DNA of 64,000 nucleotides from Myxococcales bacterium (GCA_016792845.1 JAEUKH010000008.1:51774-115773); one strand, 5' to 3'. Shown: positions 42,734-52,335, numbered from the stretch's first letter. Notes: a model not told the origin generated them from the letters alone. Made by a program: numbers and translations.

Positions 42734-42793
42734 ACGTCGGGTGGTAGCAGCGCCGCGGGCAAAAGAGCCAATCTGTGGCAGAAGATTTGACGG

Positions 42794-42809
42794 CTGCGCG
42801 AGCGTTCAG
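42794..42809 (+). promoter_or_regulatory. putative Myxococcus-type SOS box upstream of lexA
   Basis: CTGCGCGAGCGTTCAG, 41 bases upstream of the lexA GTG. Against the LexA box I recall for Myxococcus xanthus (CTRHAMRYBYGTTCAG) it agrees at 14 of 16 positions, including the whole GTTCAG half. Position and polarity fit lexA autoregulation. It could also affect the divergent mepA gene. Confidence 0.55.
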
Positions 42810-42849
42810 TACGGTGCGGGCGATCACCCGAACGTGAGGAGCGTCGACC

Positions 42850-43599
42850 GTGCTGCAACCGTTGACAGATCGTCAAGAAGCGATCCTTGAGTTTATTCGC
42901 AAGTCGATTCGCGAGCGCGGGTATCCGCCGACGTTGCGCGAGATCGGCTCACACATGAACATCCGCTCGACCAACGGGGTGAGCGACCACCTGCGGGCCC
43001 TTGAGCGCAAGGGGCACCTGAAGCGCGAAGACATGAAGTCGCGGGCCCTGGTGCCGGTGCCGGCCGCGGCGTCGAAGGCGATCCGTGTGAGCCGCGCGCC
43101 CGACGACGAAGACCCGTCGATCTTCGACGAGAGCGAGCGCGAGTATCAGCTCGAGTCTGACGCGCCCGCGGCCAACGACGGCTTGCGGGTGCCCCTGCTC
43201 GGCAAGGTGGCGGCCGGCGCGCTCAGCCTCGCGACGCAGCAGATCGAGCAGCAGATCTTGATGGATCCTGCCCTCTTGAAGGCCAACCCCGGCGAGACCT
43301 TCGCGCTGCGGGTCTTCGGCGACTCGATGATCGAGGCGGGCATCCACGAGGGCGATCTGCTCTTCGTGCGTAAGCAAGACATCGCGGCCCGGGCCGACGT
43401 GGTGGTCGCCTTGGTGGGCGACGAGGCCACGGTGAAGCGCTACTACCCCGAGGCTGATCACATCCGTCTTCAGCCTGAGAACAAGCGTCTCAAGCCCATC
43501 TATGTGCGTCGGAGCGAGCTCTCGCAGTTCAAGATCCTCGGCGTGGTGGTGGGGCTCTTTCGGCCCGCCACGGGTTTTGGGGTGAAGGCGGGGCTCTAG
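42850..43599 (+). CDS. lexA: LexA repressor
   Basis: 249 residues. N-terminal winged helix PLTDRQEAILEFIRKSIRER with recognition region STNGVSDHLRALERKG. The C-terminal S24 autoprotease has cleavage site Ala122-Gly123 in KVAAGALS, Ser159 in FGDSMIEAG and Lys196 in DEATVKRYY. A longer, acidic linker (residues 75-110) separates the halves compared with the 202-residue E. coli protein. GTG 42850 matches the family start. Controls the SOS response; three genes follow with almost no spacing, so they are probably under the same promoter. Confidence 0.96.
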   Translation: MLQPLTDRQEAILEFIRKSIRERGYPPTLREIGSHMNIRSTNGVSDHLRALERKGHLKREDMKSRALVPVPAAASKAIRVSRAPDDEDPSIFDESEREYQLESDAPAANDGLRVPLLGKVAAGALSLATQQIEQQILMDPALLKANPGETFALRVFGDSMIEAGIHEGDLLFVRKQDIAARADVVVALVGDEATVKRYYPEADHIRLQPENKRLKPIYVRRSELSQFKILGVVVGLFRPATGFGVKAGL

Positions 43600-43602
43600 G
43601 GT

Positions 43603-44271
43603 ATGTTTCCGCCGTTGCTACTCGGCGCCGCGGTCTCCGGGGCGGCCGCGGTGGGGAGCCTCCTTCAGCACTATCGCCACCAGCTCGGCCCGATGACCCT
43701 GGCCGATGTGCGTACCCTTGAGCGCCTCGCGCCGACCCCCATCGCCCACGCCCGCGAGGGCCTGGTGAAGCTGGTGGGGGTGGTCGACAGCGAGCACCCG
43801 ACCTTGAGCCTCTACGGCGCCGTGCCCGTGGCGGTGCGCGAGACCCACTATTTTGTGCCCGACGGGCGCGGCCTTCAGACCCGCAAGGTGTTCGAGCGGG
43901 TCGAGCGTACGAACACGCCCTTCACGGTGAGCGACGAGACGGGGGCGATCACCCTGGTGCCGAGCGGGTGCCGCATCGACTTCGAGGTCGAGGGCGACGA
44001 CGCCGAGACCATGACCGAAGAGCTGCGCCTGCGGGTGGGCGAGCGCGTCGCGGTGATCGGGCTGGTGGCGCGGCGCGACGATGTGGCGCGGCAACCCTTC
44101 CGGCAAGCGCCCATCGAGGGTGACCGCGGGCTGACCTTCCTCGCGCCGCCGCTCGTGACGTGGCGCACCGAGCCTGAGGTGTATCCGCGGCTCTTGCCGC
44201 GGGTGGGCGACGTGGCCCTCTCGGTGGGCGCCGCGGGCATGGCCGTCTTGGGGGCCATTCTTCATCTGTGA
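43603..44271 (+). CDS. GIDE-domain membrane protein
   Basis: 222 residues. N-terminal hydrophobic helix PPLLLGAAVSGAAAVGSLL and C-terminal helix VALSVGAAGMAVLGAILHL flank a soluble domain with VKLVGVVDSEHPTLSLYGAV, PVAVRETHYF and VPSGCRIDFEVEG. These match the GIDE (MULAN/MUL1 mitochondrial E3 ligase) ectodomain, also found in bacteria, but without the RING finger. The domain is thought to sit on the far side of a membrane; no enzyme activity is known. Starts 3 bases after the lexA stop, so translation is likely coupled. Confidence 0.72.
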   Translation: MFPPLLLGAAVSGAAAVGSLLQHYRHQLGPMTLADVRTLERLAPTPIAHAREGLVKLVGVVDSEHPTLSLYGAVPVAVRETHYFVPDGRGLQTRKVFERVERTNTPFTVSDETGAITLVPSGCRIDFEVEGDDAETMTEELRLRVGERVAVIGLVARRDDVARQPFRQAPIEGDRGLTFLAPPLVTWRTEPEVYPRLLPRVGDVALSVGAAGMAVLGAILHL

Positions 44272-45080
44272 GGGTCGCGTGGGTCGAGCCCTGGCGCGAC
44301 GCCTTCTGGCTGGGGCTCGTTTGGGTGCCGACGGGCTGCGAGGGCTCGCTCGAAGGGCCCGCGGTGCGCGCCCTCGTTCGCGCTAAAATGCCTGAAATTG
44401 CATATGTTTTAGATCAGTACGGCCCCGCGCTTCGGGGGCAGCTCCTGGCCGAGCGCGGGCGCACCGCGGGGCTCTCGGCCTTCGCGTGGGCGTTTCGCGC
44501 GCGGGCTCGGTTTCGCGCGGCCTTGGGCGAGGGGGCCCGGGCCTTGACGGCGGCCTCGTTCGACGACCCGCGCTGGGGGGCGTTGGCGTTGCGGGCGCCC
44601 GAGAGCCTCGAAGGGCTGATGCTGGCGGCCCTTGAGACCGAGCCGCGCTTTACGGCCTGGGTGGCGCAGCGCCCCGAGGTCGCGACCCGCGAAGCCTGCG
44701 CCGCGGCGATCGAGGCCTTGGGGCGCGCGGTGGGCCTCGACGACACGGTGTGGCTGTCGCGGGTGATGGGCGCGCGGGGCCGCGCCTTCGGGCGCGACAT
44801 CGTGGTGGGGGCGGTGGCGCCCGAGGGGGCCGCGATGCAGTGGCTCCACGAGCGCGCGGTGGGGGCCGCTCAGGGCTTGGGGCACCGCGACTGGGCGGCC
44901 TGTGAGGGGGTCGCCGAGGCGGCGCTCGCGCGGCTCGTGGCGGGCACCGAGTGGGCGGCGGCGCACCGTCGGTGGCACGACGGGTTCGACTGGGGGCGGG
45001 TCATGGCGGCCCGGGGTTCTGACGTCGAGGCTGTGGTGTCGGCGCTGCGGTCTGGGGTACCCTCGCCCGACGGATGTTGA
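44268..45080 (+). CDS. hypothetical protein in lexA operon
   Basis: 270 residues, helical, rich in Ala/Arg/Trp (EPWRDAFWLGLVWVP, FAWAFRARARFRAAL, HRRWHDGFDWGRVMAARG). No signal peptide and no recognised domain; a central segment around GRAFGRDIVVGAVAPE may be conserved. GTG at 44268 overlaps the GIDE gene stop by 4 bases and its own stop overlaps the phosphatase gene by 7. A short AT-rich patch codes KMPEIAYVLDQYG near residue 40, unlike the surrounding codon use. Confidence 0.6.
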   Translation: MRVAWVEPWRDAFWLGLVWVPTGCEGSLEGPAVRALVRAKMPEIAYVLDQYGPALRGQLLAERGRTAGLSAFAWAFRARARFRAALGEGARALTAASFDDPRWGALALRAPESLEGLMLAALETEPRFTAWVAQRPEVATREACAAAIEALGRAVGLDDTVWLSRVMGARGRAFGRDIVVGAVAPEGAAMQWLHERAVGAAQGLGHRDWAACEGVAEAALARLVAGTEWAAAHRRWHDGFDWGRVMAARGSDVEAVVSALRSGVPSPDGC

Positions 45081-46738
45081 ACTTCAGCAGCGACGCGGCC
45101 GTTGCCGAGCAAGAGATGCAGGCGGTGATCTGGTACCTCACCGCCATCGCCCACCTCGACGGGCACTACGACGAGTCTGAGCGCGAGTATGTGCGCGACC
45201 ATGTGTCGATGCTGGTGCAGCACCGGGCGCGGGCCGCGGTGGGCGACGACCTGGCGCCGTACGCCGACGCCATCGCCCAGTGGGTGAAGCATTTTCACGA
45301 GGTCGCAGACATGGTCGCGGCCGAGGTGAGCGGTTACTTCACCGAGTCGGTGGGCGAGGGCGAAGACCCGATGCGGTTCGTGACGGCGAAGCTGAAGCTG
45401 CGCTGTTTTGAGCTGTTTCAACGCTTCGATGACGCGGGCCGGGCGCAGCTCTTGAGGGTGGCCGAGGCGGTGATCAAGGCCGACGGGGTGGTTCATCCGA
45501 GCGAAGAGGCCTTCGCCGACGAGCTGTCGCGGCTCTTGCATGTGCCCTTGCAGCTCGATGAGAGCGCGCTCGAGCCCATCGACCGCGGGAGCCTCGTGCT
45601 TGAGGCGCCTCGGAGCATCGAGGTGAAGCAAGAAGATCACCCGTTCTTGCGCGCCACCGAGCGCGCGTGGTCACAAGACAAAGAGTCCTTCGCGGTCGAA
45701 GCCGAAGAAGACCTGCGGCTCATCGAGCGGGTGATCGAGGCCCTCGACGGGCAGCGCAAGAAGGGCTTCGGCAAGCTCGCGGGGCACAAGGAGTTCGGGG
45801 GCTTCGAGGCCGGGGCGCGCTTCCTCGATGGGCATGTGTATGTCTATCAGCCGGGCGACGACGAAGAGGTCGAGCTCTTGGTGATTGGCGACCTCCACGG
45901 GTGTTATTCGTGTTTGAAGGCGGCCCTCTTGCAGGCCGATTTCTTCACCAAGGTGCAAGCCCACCACAATGATCCGAAGAAGCACCCCGCGATGAAGCTG
46001 GTGCTCTTGGGCGACTACATCGACCGGGGGCGCTTCTCGTACAACGGCGTGCTGCGGGCCGCGATGCGGCTCTTCCTCGCGGCGCCTGACGATGTGTACG
46101 TGCTCCGCGGCAACCACGAATACTATGTTGAGATGAACGGTCGGGTGTTGGCCCCGGTGCGCCCGGCTGAGGCGATGACGTCGATCCAGTCGATCGCGCC
46201 GCAGGGGGTCTTCGCGGCGTACATGAAGCTCTTCGAGGCCTTGCCCAACATGCTCGCGTTCGATCGCACGCTCTTCGTGCACGCGGGCATCCCCCGTGAT
46301 GACACCTTCGCCGAGAAGTTTCGCGACCTCGCGTCGCTCAATGAGCACGACCTGCGCTTTCAAATGTTGTGGAGCGACCCGAGCAGCGCCGACGTGGTGC
46401 CGAGCGACCTCCAGGCGGCGAACGCGCGCTTCCCCTTCGGTCGCAAGCAGTTTCAGCGCTTTATGGGGCAGCTCGGCTTGCGGGCCCTGGTGCGCGGCCA
46501 CGAGAAGGTCAACGAGGGCTACCGGGTCACCTACGACGACCCCCAGGCGCGGCTCATTACGCTCTTCTCGTCGGGCGGCAAGACCAACAACGACCTTCCG
46601 CCGACCAGCTCGTACCGCGATGTGACCCCGATGGCGCTCACGGTGAAGCACAAAGACGGCATCAGCGAAGTGCACCCCTTCGAGATCGATTATCAGCGCT
46701 TCAACGACCCGCGCTTCAATCAGTTCTTCGGTGAGTGA
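45074..46738 (+). CDS. TerB-like domain / PP1-PP2A-type phosphatase fusion
   Basis: 554 residues. Residues 10-160 form an acidic helical domain (WYLTAIAHLDGHYDESEREYV, VAEAVIKADGVVHPSEEAF), the TerB/tellurite-resistance-like pattern with paired Asp/Glu sites. Residues 265-540 are a calcineurin-type phosphoesterase of the PPP class: GDLHG 272-276, GDYIDRG 313-319, RGNHE 345-349, and later HAGIPR and RGHEKVNEGYRV. The di-metal ligands are all present, so it should be an active Ser/Thr (or Tyr) phosphatase. Last gene of the lexA-led group. The order TerB then PPP in one chain is unusual. Confidence 0.85.
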   Translation: MLNFSSDAAVAEQEMQAVIWYLTAIAHLDGHYDESEREYVRDHVSMLVQHRARAAVGDDLAPYADAIAQWVKHFHEVADMVAAEVSGYFTESVGEGEDPMRFVTAKLKLRCFELFQRFDDAGRAQLLRVAEAVIKADGVVHPSEEAFADELSRLLHVPLQLDESALEPIDRGSLVLEAPRSIEVKQEDHPFLRATERAWSQDKESFAVEAEEDLRLIERVIEALDGQRKKGFGKLAGHKEFGGFEAGARFLDGHVYVYQPGDDEEVELLVIGDLHGCYSCLKAALLQADFFTKVQAHHNDPKKHPAMKLVLLGDYIDRGRFSYNGVLRAAMRLFLAAPDDVYVLRGNHEYYVEMNGRVLAPVRPAEAMTSIQSIAPQGVFAAYMKLFEALPNMLAFDRTLFVHAGIPRDDTFAEKFRDLASLNEHDLRFQMLWSDPSSADVVPSDLQAANARFPFGRKQFQRFMGQLGLRALVRGHEKVNEGYRVTYDDPQARLITLFSSGGKTNNDLPPTSSYRDVTPMALTVKHKDGISEVHPFEIDYQRFNDPRFNQFFGE

Positions 46739-46753
46739 CCCGGCGCGGCCCGG

Positions 46754-47980
46754 TCAGACGTCGCGGGCCCGCACGACGTCGCGGTAGGTCTCGCGCTTTC
46801 GCACCTCGCGGGCGCGGTCGCCGTCGACGAGCACCTCGGCCGGTCGGGCGCGGAGGTTGTAGTGTGACGCCATCGCGTAGCCGTACGCGCCCGCGTTGCC
46901 CACCACCAAGAGGTCGCCCTCTTCGGGCACCGGCATCATGCGCTCCTCTGCGATGACGTCGCCGCTCTCGCAGATGGGCCCCACCACGAAGACGCGCTCG
47001 GGCGTGCCCGTGCGGTGCGGATAGAAATCAATCGGGTGCCAGCTCTGATAGAGGGCCGGGCGAATGAGGTGATGCATGCCCGAGTCGACGCCCACAAAGA
47101 CGCGGTCGCGGGTGCGCTTCACCGTGGTGACCCGGGCCACCAGGACGCCCGCCTCGCAGACCACGAAGCGCCCCGGTTCGAGCACGAGCCGCGCCTTCTT
47201 GGTGCGTTGCGCGTTGAAGGCCGCCATGCGCGCGGTCACCGCGCGGCCCCAGTCGCCGAGCTCGATGGCCTGCTCTTCGGGGCGATACGGCACCCCGAAG
47301 CCGCCCCCGGCGTCGATGCGCTCGATGCCCGGGATGGCCGCCGCGATTTCGAGGAGGGCGTCCATCGCTTCGAGCCAGAGGGCGAGCTCGAAGACCCCAG
47401 AGCCGATGTGCTGATGGAGCCCGATCACCTTGAGGCCGTACCGCGCCGCGATGGCGCGCGCCTCGGGCAGCTCCTCGGGGCTGAGACCGAATTTGCTGTC
47501 AGGGCCCGCGGTGACCACATGCGGGTGGTGGCCGCCGCCGATTTCGAGGTTCAACCGCAATGAGACCGGGGCGCCGCGAAAGAGCTTGCCGTACCGATGG
47601 AGGGCCGAGAGCGCGTCGAGGTTGACCATGGCCCCGGCGCGGTGCACCGCGCGAAGCTCTTCGACGCTGGGGTTGCTCCCCGAGTACACGATCGCCCGCG
47701 GGCGAAAGCCGCACTCGCGGGCGAGCTGCACCTCCCAGGCGCTCACCGTGTCGACCCCGAGCTTCTGCCCGCGGATCATCCGCAGAAGGGCGGGGTTGCT
47801 GTTGGCCTTCATCGCATACTGAATCAACGCCCCCGGGAAGGCCCTTCGCAGCGCGCGGCAGCGGTTGCGCAGCACCCTCGCAGAGTATCCATAGAACGGC
47901 GTGCCGTACCGCTCCGCGAGGCGCGCCGAGCGCCGCGGGCCGAGCCAGCTCTCCCAGGTCTCATTCGTCACCACGGTCAT
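46754..47980 (-). CDS. lysA: diaminopimelate decarboxylase
   Basis: Converts meso-diaminopimelate to L-lysine. 408-residue fold-type III PLP enzyme: cofactor Lys in QYAMKANSNPALL, HQHIGSG, GIERIDAGGGFGVPY, LVLEPGRFVV and the catalytic Cys region PICESGDVIAEE, then GNAGAYGYAMASHYN. Complete. ATG overlaps the lysC stop by 4 bases, so both lysine steps are translated together. Confidence 0.94.
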   Translation of the reverse strand: MTVVTNETWESWLGPRRSARLAERYGTPFYGYSARVLRNRCRALRRAFPGALIQYAMKANSNPALLRMIRGQKLGVDTVSAWEVQLARECGFRPRAIVYSGSNPSVEELRAVHRAGAMVNLDALSALHRYGKLFRGAPVSLRLNLEIGGGHHPHVVTAGPDSKFGLSPEELPEARAIAARYGLKVIGLHQHIGSGVFELALWLEAMDALLEIAAAIPGIERIDAGGGFGVPYRPEEQAIELGDWGRAVTARMAAFNAQRTKKARLVLEPGRFVVCEAGVLVARVTTVKRTRDRVFVGVDSGMHHLIRPALYQSWHPIDFYPHRTGTPERVFVVGPICESGDVIAEERMMPVPEEGDLLVVGNAGAYGYAMASHYNLRARPAEVLVDGDRAREVRKRETYRDVVRARDV

Positions 47981-49302
47981 GCTCCAAAGAACTCACGGTG
48001 CAGCGCGCGCACGGTCACGTCGCCGAGGGCGTCGTCGACCACCAGGCCTACGTTGATCGCGCTCGCGCCCATCGAGAGCAGCTGCACGGCGATGTTCTCT
48101 CGGCCGAGGGCCGTGAAAATGCGCGGGCACACGCTCGGGTCGGTCAAGATGCGCGCGGCCACCACGCAGACGAGGCAGCGCCCGCGGGTGACCGACACCT
48201 CGCCGATCTCGCCGAGGGCGCGCACCGCGTCGGCGAGGCCCTCTTCGCGGTCGACGGTGCACGAGACGCTCACCTCGCTCGTGGCCACGAGGTCGACCAC
48301 CACCCGGTGACGGGTGAAGACCTCGAAAATGCGCGACAGAAAGCCGTGGGCGAGGAGCATCCGGGTGCTCACCACATGCACGACGGTGATGTTGCGCTTG
48401 TGGGCGATGGCGCGGGGCCCCCGGGCGCTGCGGTCGCCCTCGGTGGTGATCACGGTGCCCGGGTGCTCGGGCGCGAAGGTGTTCTTCACCCGCACCGGGA
48501 TGCCCCGCCGCACCGCGGGGTGAATGGTCTTGGGGTGCAGCACCTTGGCGCCGAAATACGCCAGCTCTGCGGCCTCGTCGAAGCTCAGGCTCGCGATGGT
48601 GTGGGCGCCGGGCACCACCCGCGGGTCGCTCGACATCACCCCGGGTACGTCGGTCCAGATTTCGATTTCGTCGCAGTCGAGGGCCGCGCCGATGACCGCG
48701 GCCGAGTAGTCTGAGCCCCCGCGCCCGAGGGTGGTGACGCGGCCGTCGAGGGTCTTGCCCACGAAGCCGGTCACCACGGGCACGACCCCGGCCTCGATGC
48801 GCGGCAAGAGGTGCGCCCGCAAGCGCGCCGCGTGGTCGGCCACGGGCTCGGCGGCGCCGAAGCGGTCGTCGGTGATCATGCCCACGTCGAAGGCGTCGTA
48901 GGGCCGCGCGTCGAGCCCGTACTGCGCGAGGGTCGCGGCGATGGCCCGGGCCGAGATGCGCTCGCCGAACGAGGCCACGAGGTCGGTGTCTTCGGCGTCG
49001 GCGGCGCCCTTCGCGGCGATGCGCGCGAGGGCCGCGTCGAGCCCCGCGAGCTCGGCCGCCACGAGGTCGCGCGCGAGCGAGAAGGCGTCGAGCAAGCCGT
49101 GAACCCGCGCGACGATGGGCCCCGCGTCGACCTCGCCCCGCGCGGCGTTGCGGGCCGCGGTGAGCAACATGTCGGTCACCTTGCTCGCGGCGCTCACCAC
49201 CACCACGGGCGGGAGGCTCCGCGCGGCGCTGACGATCTCACAGAGGTTGACGATCCTGGCCGGGTCACCCACCGAGGTGCCGCCGAACTTCATCACGCGC
49301 AT
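47977..49302 (-). CDS. lysC: aspartate kinase
   Basis: First enzyme of the aspartate family pathway (lysine, threonine, methionine, diaminopimelate for the wall). About 441 residues from ATG 49302 (MRVMKFGGTSV; ATG 49293 also possible). Catalytic domain motifs: KFGGTSVGD, VVSAASKVTD, SFGERISA and TLGRGGSDYSAA. Two ACT domains at the C terminus (NITVVHVVSTRMLLAHG, ENIAVQLLSMGASAINVGLV) imply feedback control. The subtype resembles the monofunctional class, with no homoserine dehydrogenase fused. Forms an operon with lysA. Confidence 0.94.
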   Translation of the reverse strand: MRVMKFGGTSVGDPARIVNLCEIVSAARSLPPVVVVSAASKVTDMLLTAARNAARGEVDAGPIVARVHGLLDAFSLARDLVAAELAGLDAALARIAAKGAADAEDTDLVASFGERISARAIAATLAQYGLDARPYDAFDVGMITDDRFGAAEPVADHAARLRAHLLPRIEAGVVPVVTGFVGKTLDGRVTTLGRGGSDYSAAVIGAALDCDEIEIWTDVPGVMSSDPRVVPGAHTIASLSFDEAAELAYFGAKVLHPKTIHPAVRRGIPVRVKNTFAPEHPGTVITTEGDRSARGPRAIAHKRNITVVHVVSTRMLLAHGFLSRIFEVFTRHRVVVDLVATSEVSVSCTVDREEGLADAVRALGEIGEVSVTRGRCLVCVVAARILTDPSVCPRIFTALGRENIAVQLLSMGASAINVGLVVDDALGDVTVRALHREFFGA

Positions 49303-49418
49303 GGCGCCCCGCGCACTAGCAGAGAACGCGGCCTCGCCACAACCCGCGCGACGCACTTCAGGGTGTGCCGCGGCGGCGCTTGACAACGCGGCGCTTTACG
49401 CTCACGCATCGGCGGCCC

Positions 49419-52253
49419 ATGATGAACACGACGACGCGCGAACACCCTTATGCCGCGTTCATTCACAAGATCGAAAAGCCCGTGCGGTACCTCGGCGGTG
49501 AGCACGGCGCGGTGGTCAAGCCGTGGGGCCCCGAGGTCGCGCGGGTGGTGCTCGCCTTCCCTGATCTTTATGACATTGGCATGAGCCATCTCGGGTTCAA
49601 GATTCTTTATGGGATCTTGAATCATCACCCGAAGCTCACCGCAGAGCGGGCCTACGCCCCGTGGCACGACATGGAGGCCGAGCTCCGCGGTCGAGGGCTC
49701 CCGCTGGTGACCCTTGAGACGGCGCGCCCGCTCCGCGATTTCGATGTGGTGGGGTTCTCGCTTCAGTTCGAGCTCACGTTCTCGAACATTCTCTTGATGC
49801 TAGAGCTCGGGGGCATCCCCCTCCGGAGCGAGGCGCGCGGCGAAGACGACCCCTTGGTGATCGCCGGGGGGCCGACGGCGACGCACCCCGAGCCCGTGGC
49901 GCCCTTCTTTGACGCCATCGTGATCGGCGACGGCGAAGAGACCACCCCCGCCCTCACCCTGATGTGGAAGCAGCTGAAAGACGCAGGGGTGCCCCGCGCC
50001 GAGCGCCTCGCCCAGCTCGCGACGCTGCAAGGGGTCTACGTGCCCTCGCTCTACGCGACGGCGCTGTGCGAGAAGTCACAGCGGTATTACGTCACCGGGC
50101 CGCGGCCCGGGGCGACGGCGCCCTTCCCCGTGAAGCGGGCGTTCTTGCCTGACATCAACGCGTACCCCTTTCCGCATGATGGGCCCGTGGCGGCCACCGA
50201 GACGGTGTTCGACCGTATCAGCGTTGAGATCGCGCGCGGCTGCACCGAGGGGTGTCGCTTCTGCCAGGCCGGGATGATCTACCGCCCCGTGCGCGAGCGC
50301 AGCCCCGAGAGCGTGGTCGACACCATCGTCAAGGCCGTCAAAGAGGGCGGCTACGACGAGGCCTCGCTCACCTCGCTCTCGACCGCAGACTATTCATGCA
50401 TCGCGCCCTTGGTGAAGAAAGTCACTGAGAAGCTCAAAGACGAGAAGGTGTCGCTCTCGGTCTCGTCGCTGCGGGCCTACGGCCTGGGCGAAGAGCTGCT
50501 CGATGAGCTGCAATCGGTGCGGGCCACGGGGCTCACCTTCGCGCCTGAGGCCGGCTCGCAGCGCATGCGCGACGTGGTGAACAAGAACGTCACCGAAGAA
50601 CAGCTGATGGAGACCGCCGAGCGCGTCTTCTCGCGCGGATACTCGAAAATGAAGCTCTACTTCATGATCGGGTTGCCCACTGAAGAAGAAGAAGACGTCA
50701 TGGGCATCGTCGAGACGGGGCGCAAAGCCCGCGACGTCGGCAAGCGGCTCCAGAAGTCACGGGCGCCGACGGTGACCGTGAGCGTCTCGACCCATGTGCC
50801 CAAGCCCCACACGCCCTTTCAGTGGTGCGCGATGGACACCCTGGAGTCGATTCGGCACAAGCAGTCGCTCTTGCAAGGGGCCGCGCGGCGCGCCAAGGTC
50901 GACCTGCGGATGCACGAGTCGCTCGGGAGCACCCTCGAAGGCGTGCTCGCCCGCGGCGATCGGCGCCTCGCAGACGTCATCGAAGACGCCTACCGCGCCG
51001 GCGCGCGCTTCGACTCGTGGGAAGATCGCCTCGCCTGGGGCGCCTGGCAAGACGCCTTCAAGAAGTACAACATCCGCGAAGGCGAGTGGCTCGGCACCCT
51101 GCCCGTCGACGGCCGCCTCCCGTGGGAGCACCTCGACGTCGGCCTCGAAGACGGCTTTCTCTTGCGCGAATATCGCAAGGCGCTCCAGAGCCGGCTCTCG
51201 CCGCCCTGCGGCAAGGCCGTGGGGCAGTTCATTCATCACACGAACCTCGAAGAGGCGCACGCCGACACCCGCAAGCTGGTCTGTTATGACTGCGGCGTCG
51301 CCTGCGACCTCACCGAGATGCGCAGCGAGCGCTTCGTCTTTCTAGAGCGGCTCACCGCCCGGGTGAAGCCCGCGCCGAAAGAGCGCCCCGCGGTGATCAC
51401 CCCCGAAGAGCGGCGCCCCAAAGCGAACTTCGTGCAAGGTGAGGCGCGGCGTTACCGACTCGCGTTTCGTCGCACCGGCCGCGCGGCCTTTCAGGGGCAC
51501 CTCGACCTCGTGCGGCTCTTGCCGCGGGTGTTTCGCCGGGCCGAGATCGGCATGTATTACTCGCTCGGGTTTCACCCCAAACCCGAGATGACCTTCGGCC
51601 CCGCCCTCGCCCTCGGCATCAGCTCGCTCGATGAGTATGTCGACGTAAAGCTCACCGTCGACGTCGACCCCGAGCGCCTGCCCGCGCTCTTGCAGCCGGG
51701 GGCGCCCGAGGGGCTGACCTTCGTCTCGGCGATTCGCCTGGGGCCGACCGATGTGGCGCTGAGCAAGACCGTCGATGTCACCGCGTTCGTGATGGCGGTG
51801 CCGTGGCAGTGGCTCCGCGCGCAGGGCATCGCCGACGCCGAGGCCCTCGCCGCCCATGTGGCGACGCGCCAGGCGAGCCCGATGGTGGTGCTGCGGCGCT
51901 TCGAGGGCGTGGGCAAAAAGATCGACGTGGCGTCGTACCTCGCGCGCCTGACGCCCAATGAAGGCGCCGAGTCGCTCGCCGCGGCGGGGTACGCGGGCGA
52001 GCTCGCGTCGATCGCGTTTACGACCCGGGTGCTGGGCTCCGGGGCCGTGCGCCCGAGCGAGGTGGTCGAGGCCCTCTTCGGCCCCGAGGCGCCCGCGCGC
52101 TTTGTGCGTCTCTCGATGGGCAAGCTGACCCCCGAGGGCATGGTCTCTCCGATGAACCTCGAAGCCATCAGCCGACTGAGGGCCGAGGCCCGCGCCCAAG
52201 AGGCGAGCCGAGAGGTCGAGCAGCTCAGCGCCGAGCTCAACGCTGAAGGGTGA
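49419..52253 (+). CDS. TIGR03960/TIGR03936 radical SAM-DUF2344 fusion protein
   Basis: 944 residues. N-terminal B12-binding-like Rossmann segment (VVLAFPDLYDIGMSHLGFKI, FDVVGFSLQFELTFSNI, IGDGEETTPAL), then a radical SAM core with cluster motif ARGCTEGCRFCQAGMIYRP (CxxxCxxC) and FAPEAGSQRMRDVVNK, then from about residue 690 a DUF2344 domain (RLAFRRTGRAAFQGHLDLVR, YSLGFHPKPEMTFGPAL). This full-length fusion is common, but its substrate is unknown; B12-dependent radical methylation of RNA or a tRNA-related step has been considered. Conserved VCYDCGVACD near residue 625 may hold an additional metal site. ATG 49419 or 49422. Divergent from lysC. Confidence 0.85.
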   Translation: MMNTTTREHPYAAFIHKIEKPVRYLGGEHGAVVKPWGPEVARVVLAFPDLYDIGMSHLGFKILYGILNHHPKLTAERAYAPWHDMEAELRGRGLPLVTLETARPLRDFDVVGFSLQFELTFSNILLMLELGGIPLRSEARGEDDPLVIAGGPTATHPEPVAPFFDAIVIGDGEETTPALTLMWKQLKDAGVPRAERLAQLATLQGVYVPSLYATALCEKSQRYYVTGPRPGATAPFPVKRAFLPDINAYPFPHDGPVAATETVFDRISVEIARGCTEGCRFCQAGMIYRPVRERSPESVVDTIVKAVKEGGYDEASLTSLSTADYSCIAPLVKKVTEKLKDEKVSLSVSSLRAYGLGEELLDELQSVRATGLTFAPEAGSQRMRDVVNKNVTEEQLMETAERVFSRGYSKMKLYFMIGLPTEEEEDVMGIVETGRKARDVGKRLQKSRAPTVTVSVSTHVPKPHTPFQWCAMDTLESIRHKQSLLQGAARRAKVDLRMHESLGSTLEGVLARGDRRLADVIEDAYRAGARFDSWEDRLAWGAWQDAFKKYNIREGEWLGTLPVDGRLPWEHLDVGLEDGFLLREYRKALQSRLSPPCGKAVGQFIHHTNLEEAHADTRKLVCYDCGVACDLTEMRSERFVFLERLTARVKPAPKERPAVITPEERRPKANFVQGEARRYRLAFRRTGRAAFQGHLDLVRLLPRVFRRAEIGMYYSLGFHPKPEMTFGPALALGISSLDEYVDVKLTVDVDPERLPALLQPGAPEGLTFVSAIRLGPTDVALSKTVDVTAFVMAVPWQWLRAQGIADAEALAAHVATRQASPMVVLRRFEGVGKKIDVASYLARLTPNEGAESLAAAGYAGELASIAFTTRVLGSGAVRPSEVVEALFGPEAPARFVRLSMGKLTPEGMVSPMNLEAISRLRAEARAQEASREVEQLSAELNAEG

Positions 52254-52335
52254 GGCTGTCGCGCGAGGGGCCTCCGATGCTCAGAGGCAAAGACGGTGGT
52301 AGGCTCACGCGCGATGGCGTAGTGTCGGTTGCTCA

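Noticed and set aside
49303..49418. Lysine riboswitch or attenuator upstream of lysC
   Set aside because: Only about 116 bases separate lysC from the divergent gene and I see no lysine-riboswitch core; too short for the full aptamer plus expression platform.
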